A stretch of DNA of 64,000 bases. Source: Anaerolineae bacterium. Its GTDB lineage: Bacteria > Chloroflexota > Anaerolineae > Aggregatilineales > JAFGMM01. The notes under the pieces are model-generated. The model ran no database searches. It had not been told where the DNA came from and saw nothing but the letters and a program-made list of their open reading frames with translations. The stretch spans positions 294,113 through 358,112 of the forward strand of contig JAOSJO010000024.1 of NCBI GenBank assembly GCA_027494055.1. Reading direction: 5' to 3'. A program made the translations under genes and the position numbers. Shown in pieces: positions 60,557 through 64,000 of this stretch. Every line of letters begins with the position of its first letter. Within the stretch, counting starts at the first letter, position 1.

Positions 60557-62884
60557 CTACGGCGGCACGACGCGGAAGGCGAGGTCGGTCTGCAGACCTT
60601 CCACCGGGAGGACAAGCTCGCCGGTCGGGCTGGTGACGACCGAGGTCTCGGCGACCACCGCGCCGGTGACGGTGTCCCACGTCTCGACGTTGAGCGTCAC
60701 GCCGGGCGCGAAGCCGCCGACCCTGACCACGCCCGATTCGGGCGAGATGCTCGCGCCATCGACGACGTTCTTCCACGTGTGCGCCCGGTTCTGGACCCAC
60801 AGCAGCAGCCCGCCGTTGGCTGTGTCCTTCTGGCCCCAGGCGCGCAGGTTGGCGTTGTCCACCTGGGCCTCGGCGGCGCGGTAGCCGCCTGAAACGAGCG
60901 GGACGCCATCGAGGAAGGCGCGGATAGGCCGGAATACGTCATACAGCCCGTGTTGCCGGATGTTGTCGGTGTAGAAGTAGAGCGCCGACACGCGCCCGTC
61001 GTAGAGCCACGCCCACAGCAGGTTGTGCAGCCACACGCCCTCGACATCGCGCGCGAGGCCGGTTTCCTCCACGCCCTGCGCGCCGTGCAGGCCGATCTCG
61101 CCCGCCACGATGGGGAAGCGGTAGCCCTGCGCGCGCACCGCATCGGCATGAACCTTGAGCCAGTTCGCCAGGTCGAAGTAGGTTTCAGGCGCAAACCGCA
61201 GCCAGTCGGTGTTGTGGTCCCTGGTCGGGCTTGAATAGGCATGGAAGTCGCCGTAACCGATGTCCGGGAAGCGCGCGTCGCGCCACAGGTCGAAGCCATC
61301 GCCGATCCCGCAACACCAGGTGGACGTCGTGATCATGTGGCGATTGGGGTCAATCGCGTCGAGCAGGCGCGCCATGTCGTTGACGAAACCGAAATGGACG
61401 GCGCTGCCGGGCACGCCTTCGTTGACGGCCTCCCAGGAGTGGACCGAGGTCGAATAGCCCCAGCGCGCGGTCAGGTAGCGCAGGTAATTTTCGTGTAGTC
61501 GTTGCACCGCCGCGCCGTGAAGGTAGCTGCCGTCCGGCTCCTGCTGCGGGCGGCCGGTGGGGTCGATGTGCTGGTAGAGCCAGTCGTTCTTTTCGAGGAT
61601 GACGAACTTGTAGTAGAGGCCGAGCGCTTCGGCGCGGTCGAGTGCGTAATCCAGGAACCACGACGGGCGCTGCGAGAAGTAATCCTGGTAGTCGAAATCG
61701 GGCCGCGAAAGGACCTCCGGCCCCAGCGCGCCGTCGCCAAGGTTCTCCCGGAACGACACGCTGTCGATGTAGACGACGCCCTCCTGGACGTTTTGCAGGT
61801 TTAGCTTGATCGCGATGTGTTCGCGGTCGCCGCTGTTGAAACGCTCGCTGACGACGGTCCAGTCGTGCGTACCGGCGACGGCGACCGGCGTCTCGGAGAG
61901 CGGCCTCCCGCTGCCGGGATTGCGGCAGGCGTGCGGCTCGGCCCAGCCGGCCTCGCGGAACATGAAGCCATAGGGTTGGCTGGCGTCGATGGGGCTGCCC
62001 ACGGCCACCAGCTTGACCCGCGCCGAGAGGACGTAGTCGGTGTCTGGCTTGACCGGGACGGTCTGGTACAGGCAGTGCAGGGTTGTCGTATCGAGCCTGA
62101 CGGAAAACAGGCTGGCGTTCCAGGCGTCCTCCACGCTCAGCCCGGTGGGCGGGATGTAGCCATTATATGGCAGGTCCTCAATCTTCCAGGGAGACCACGA
62201 CGACCCGGCGATGTTCAGGCCGGATAGCCACCAGCGGAAGAAGTTCGCGCCGTGGTTGCCAATCGCCGCCAGCTCGCGCTCCAGGTCCGCGAACGTGGCG
62301 TAGCCGACGCCGAACCCGAACGGGAAGAAGGTCTCGCCGTTGGAGAACGCAAAGAACCGGTTGTCGCGCGCGCTGACATGGATGAAGCCGGGATTGTCTG
62401 AGGGCGTGGCCTGGAAGCGCAGCGCCCCATCCGCCGGGTAGAGCGACACGCCGGAGGCGTCGGTCACGCGGAGCCGGTACTGCCATTCGCCAACCTGCGT
62501 TGGCGCAAAGCGCACCTTCCAGACGGCCTCGCCGTTGGGGTAGAGCGACTCGATGAAATCGCCGTCGCCGACGCGGTCGTACCCTTCGAAGTAGAAGCCG
62601 GGCTGCACGATGGTCGTCGTCCAGCCGTCCGGCGAGAAGAGGCCATCAACCGACACGCCGTCGGGCGCGAACGCCGCCGAGTACGGCGCGTAGGGGTTGG
62701 GGTAGGTGCGGTCGATGGCAAAAGAGACCTCGAACTTGTGGTACAGTCCCACCGAGTCGGCGTTGGGCGATACCGAGAGGAACGCGACCGCCGTATCATC
62801 GCTGCGGGCGGCCGGCAGGGGCGCGGCGCTGAGCGCAAGTATCACGATAAGGGCCAGAATGCGGGCGCGGTGGGCGTAGGACAT
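60557..62884 (-). CDS. Secreted glycoside hydrolase-like protein (DUF5060 plus TIM barrel)
   Basis: 775 residues, intact. The signal peptide spans about 1-27. The N-terminal DUF5060-like domain (about 35-150) has YHKFEVSFAIDRTYPNPY and WKVRFAPTQVGEWQYRLRV. A cellulase-like barrel has FFPFGFGVGYATF, FRWWLSGLN, a Glu in HSWEAVNEGVPGSA (acid/base) and IVAGEIGLHG (nucleophile). A carbohydrate-binding-like beta domain is inserted between, with LKLNLQNVQEGVVYIDSV. A C-terminal beta domain ends LAFRVVPP. GH-A clan enzymes of this kind degrade beta-linked polysaccharides. It begins 30 bases after the upstream gene's stop. Confidence 0.85.
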   Translation of the reverse strand: MSYAHRARILALIVILALSAAPLPAARSDDTAVAFLSVSPNADSVGLYHKFEVSFAIDRTYPNPYAPYSAAFAPDGVSVDGLFSPDGWTTTIVQPGFYFEGYDRVGDGDFIESLYPNGEAVWKVRFAPTQVGEWQYRLRVTDASGVSLYPADGALRFQATPSDNPGFIHVSARDNRFFAFSNGETFFPFGFGVGYATFADLERELAAIGNHGANFFRWWLSGLNIAGSSWSPWKIEDLPYNGYIPPTGLSVEDAWNASLFSVRLDTTTLHCLYQTVPVKPDTDYVLSARVKLVAVGSPIDASQPYGFMFREAGWAEPHACRNPGSGRPLSETPVAVAGTHDWTVVSERFNSGDREHIAIKLNLQNVQEGVVYIDSVSFRENLGDGALGPEVLSRPDFDYQDYFSQRPSWFLDYALDRAEALGLYYKFVILEKNDWLYQHIDPTGRPQQEPDGSYLHGAAVQRLHENYLRYLTARWGYSTSVHSWEAVNEGVPGSAVHFGFVNDMARLLDAIDPNRHMITTSTWCCGIGDGFDLWRDARFPDIGYGDFHAYSSPTRDHNTDWLRFAPETYFDLANWLKVHADAVRAQGYRFPIVAGEIGLHGAQGVEETGLARDVEGVWLHNLLWAWLYDGRVSALYFYTDNIRQHGLYDVFRPIRAFLDGVPLVSGGYRAAEAQVDNANLRAWGQKDTANGGLLLWVQNRAHTWKNVVDGASISPESGVVRVGGFAPGVTLNVETWDTVTGAVVAETSVVTSPTGELVLPVEGLQTDLAFRVVPP

Positions 62885-62913
62885 CGGGTGGGCCTCGCTG
62901 CGGGCGCGGCGCA

Positions 62914-64000
62914 CTACGGCGCGTGTAACAACGCGACGAGATTCTGCAGACGGAAGATGTCGCGGTAGCCGTAGGCCTCGAAAGGCCAGGGCAGATAGGG
63001 CGCGAGCGTCTCAAACGGCTCGTTGAAGACGTAGGCGCGCGCCTGGAAGATATCGGCAGTCGCCAGCGGCGAGAGGCTGTCTTCCTCATGGTGTCGCGTG
63101 AGCGTGCCGTGCCCATAGTCGCCCATGTACCACCAGGGCCAGATGGCGTCTATCGCGTCCAGCAGGTCGGCCAACTGGTCCGACAGGTTGGCGCGGATAA
63201 ACGCGCTGAGCGGTGGGTACACCGGGTGGAACCCGATCAGGTAGTACACCGGGATGGTGCCCCAGAAGCGCTCGAAGTCGGCGCGCAGCGCGCCGCCGTC
63301 CCGTCGCAAGGCGTACACCTGACGGTAGTCGTTGTCCCGGTTCACGTAGCCCTCGGCGGGCATGGGGCTGACCAATTGTGTGTAGCCCCAGGTCTCCGGC
63401 GTATCGAGCGGTGCCGGCTGAAGCGCGCCGGTGTCGTAGAGCCGCCGCACGTAGCCGCCCCAGTAGGCCCAGGCGTCGTACATCCGGCTCAGGTAACCGT
63501 CGGCTGCGGCGTGGGTTGCGCTGTCACCGACCTGAGCGGCCATCTCGCGCACGGAGAGCATCCCGGCCACCTGCAGGTTGGGGTTGAACTCGCCGGCGAG
63601 CCACTCGGGAAAGAGGAAGAAACCGGCTTCGGCGTCCCAATAATCAAGCAGGTCTTCGTACCGCGCCCGGATGAAGCCCCAGTGCGCCTGGATGGTCTCC
63701 CAGTCGCCCGTCAGGGAGGCGTACTGGTGCAATGCGTAGAGCCGTTCGTTGACCAGGCTGGGGTTGTTCCACATCCAGATTGCCTGGGGCGCACCGTGCG
63801 CGCGCACGGGTCTTGCAGCGTGTCCGTGTCGAAGTCGAGGCAGGCAGAGCGCGGTTCGTAGTACGCCGGGTCGAGCAGGTAGGTCTCGACCTCGCGCTTG
63901 AGGTAGGCCGCCAGTTGCACCTGGAGAGGGCTGTCCAGGTAGGGCAGGGTCTCCGCAAGCGTGCGGACCACCTCGCCGTGATGCCAGAACGTGCCGAGCG
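62914..64000 (-). CDS. 3' part of a large glycosidase-like protein, frameshifted
   Basis: The frame is open to the window edge, so the N-terminus lies beyond 64000. About 360 residues are visible, with a break near 63800 between CARTVR and AHGAPQAIWMWNNP. The sequence is helical with repeated aromatic residues (AHWGFIRARYEDLLDYWDA, FHPVYPPLSAFIRANL, AIWPWWYMGDYGHG), resembling an alpha/alpha six-hairpin barrel as in many glycosidases. Identification is tentative. It is followed by the DUF5060-type gene on the same strand, so a joint role in polysaccharide breakdown is possible. Confidence 0.6.
   Translation of the reverse strand, partial: ARHVLASRRGGPHACGDPALPGQPSPGATGGLPQARGRDLPARPGVLRTALCLPRLRHGHAARPVRAHGAPQAIWMWNNPSLVNERLYALHQYASLTGDWETIQAHWGFIRARYEDLLDYWDAEAGFFLFPEWLAGEFNPNLQVAGMLSVREMAAQVGDSATHAAADGYLSRMYDAWAYWGGYVRRLYDTGALQPAPLDTPETWGYTQLVSPMPAEGYVNRDNDYRQVYALRRDGGALRADFERFWGTIPVYYLIGFHPVYPPLSAFIRANLSDQLADLLDAIDAIWPWWYMGDYGHGTLTRHHEEDSLSPLATADIFQARAYVFNEPFETLAPYLPWPFEAYGYRDIFRLQNLVALLHAP

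Overview
The window is a high-GC bacterial chromosome segment. Gene content and protein style point to Chloroflexota, probably an Anaerolineae-like lineage. The main clues are LysM proteins fused to glycosidases, a very long TPR protein, an ADP-forming acetyl-CoA synthetase beside a DRTGG-type P-loop protein, DUF6062 and Mth938-like proteins, multi-GAF/SpoIIE phosphatases, and a SwrC/YerP-type RND pump with no adaptor or outer-membrane partner nearby. I see no rRNA, CRISPR array, integrase, transposase or phage genes. One tRNA, tRNA-Pro(GGG), is present. The species assignment is inference.

Layout: 1-1.2 kb holds the 3' end of a GH127-type arabinofuranosidase and tRNA-Pro. 1.2-7.0 kb (minus strand) is a carbamoyltransferase cluster with DUF5989, two other small membrane proteins and two SGNH hydrolases that share duplicated upstream DNA. 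7.2-11.0 kb has an M50 protease, an HD hydrolase, a TyrA-like dehydrogenase and two receiver-domain proteins, one of them FHA-REC. 11.1-15.7 kb is one RND transporter of about 1,530 residues whose first large loop carries six degenerate 55-70 residue repeats. 15.9-23 kb has a glycosyltransferase, a GltD-like oxidoreductase, a SUMF1-DsbA lipoprotein, RsmD, a URO-D family protein and a TPR protein. 23.1-27.7 kb is a partner-switching operon: STAS, then RsbW-STAS fusion, then multi-GAF SpoIIE phosphatase. 28-30.3 kb has a DUF4097 protein and an MFS exporter.

30.4-36.8 kb is central energy metabolism: ADP-forming acetyl-CoA synthetase, a DRTGG P-loop protein, enolase and pyruvate kinase. Together these suit ATP production from phosphoenolpyruvate and acetyl-CoA. 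36.8-41.2 kb has small house-keeping or unknown genes and a phosphodiesterase-like protein. 41.3-45.7 kb has a GH1 glycosidase and two LysM proteins, one carrying a glycosidase domain. 46-47.3 kb has DUF1697 and a dienelactone-hydrolase-like protein. 47.4-58.9 kb (minus strand) has a TPR protein of about 1,730 codons translationally coupled to a two-TM protein, a GT9-GT26 fusion glycosyltransferase, two methyltransferases, a winged-helix protein and a PIG-L deacetylase. 59-64 kb has a secreted alpha/beta hydrolase, a DUF5060-type glycosidase and the 3' part of another large protein.

About half of the long genes are broken by one or more frameshifts. The breaks I inspected are single-base gains or losses, mostly in runs of G or C, and protein similarity continues in the next frame. 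I read these as uncorrected indel errors in the assembly rather than decay, and annotate each such gene as one locus. Intact genes (enolase, pyruvate kinase, acetyl-CoA synthetase, GH1, MFS and others) lie among them.
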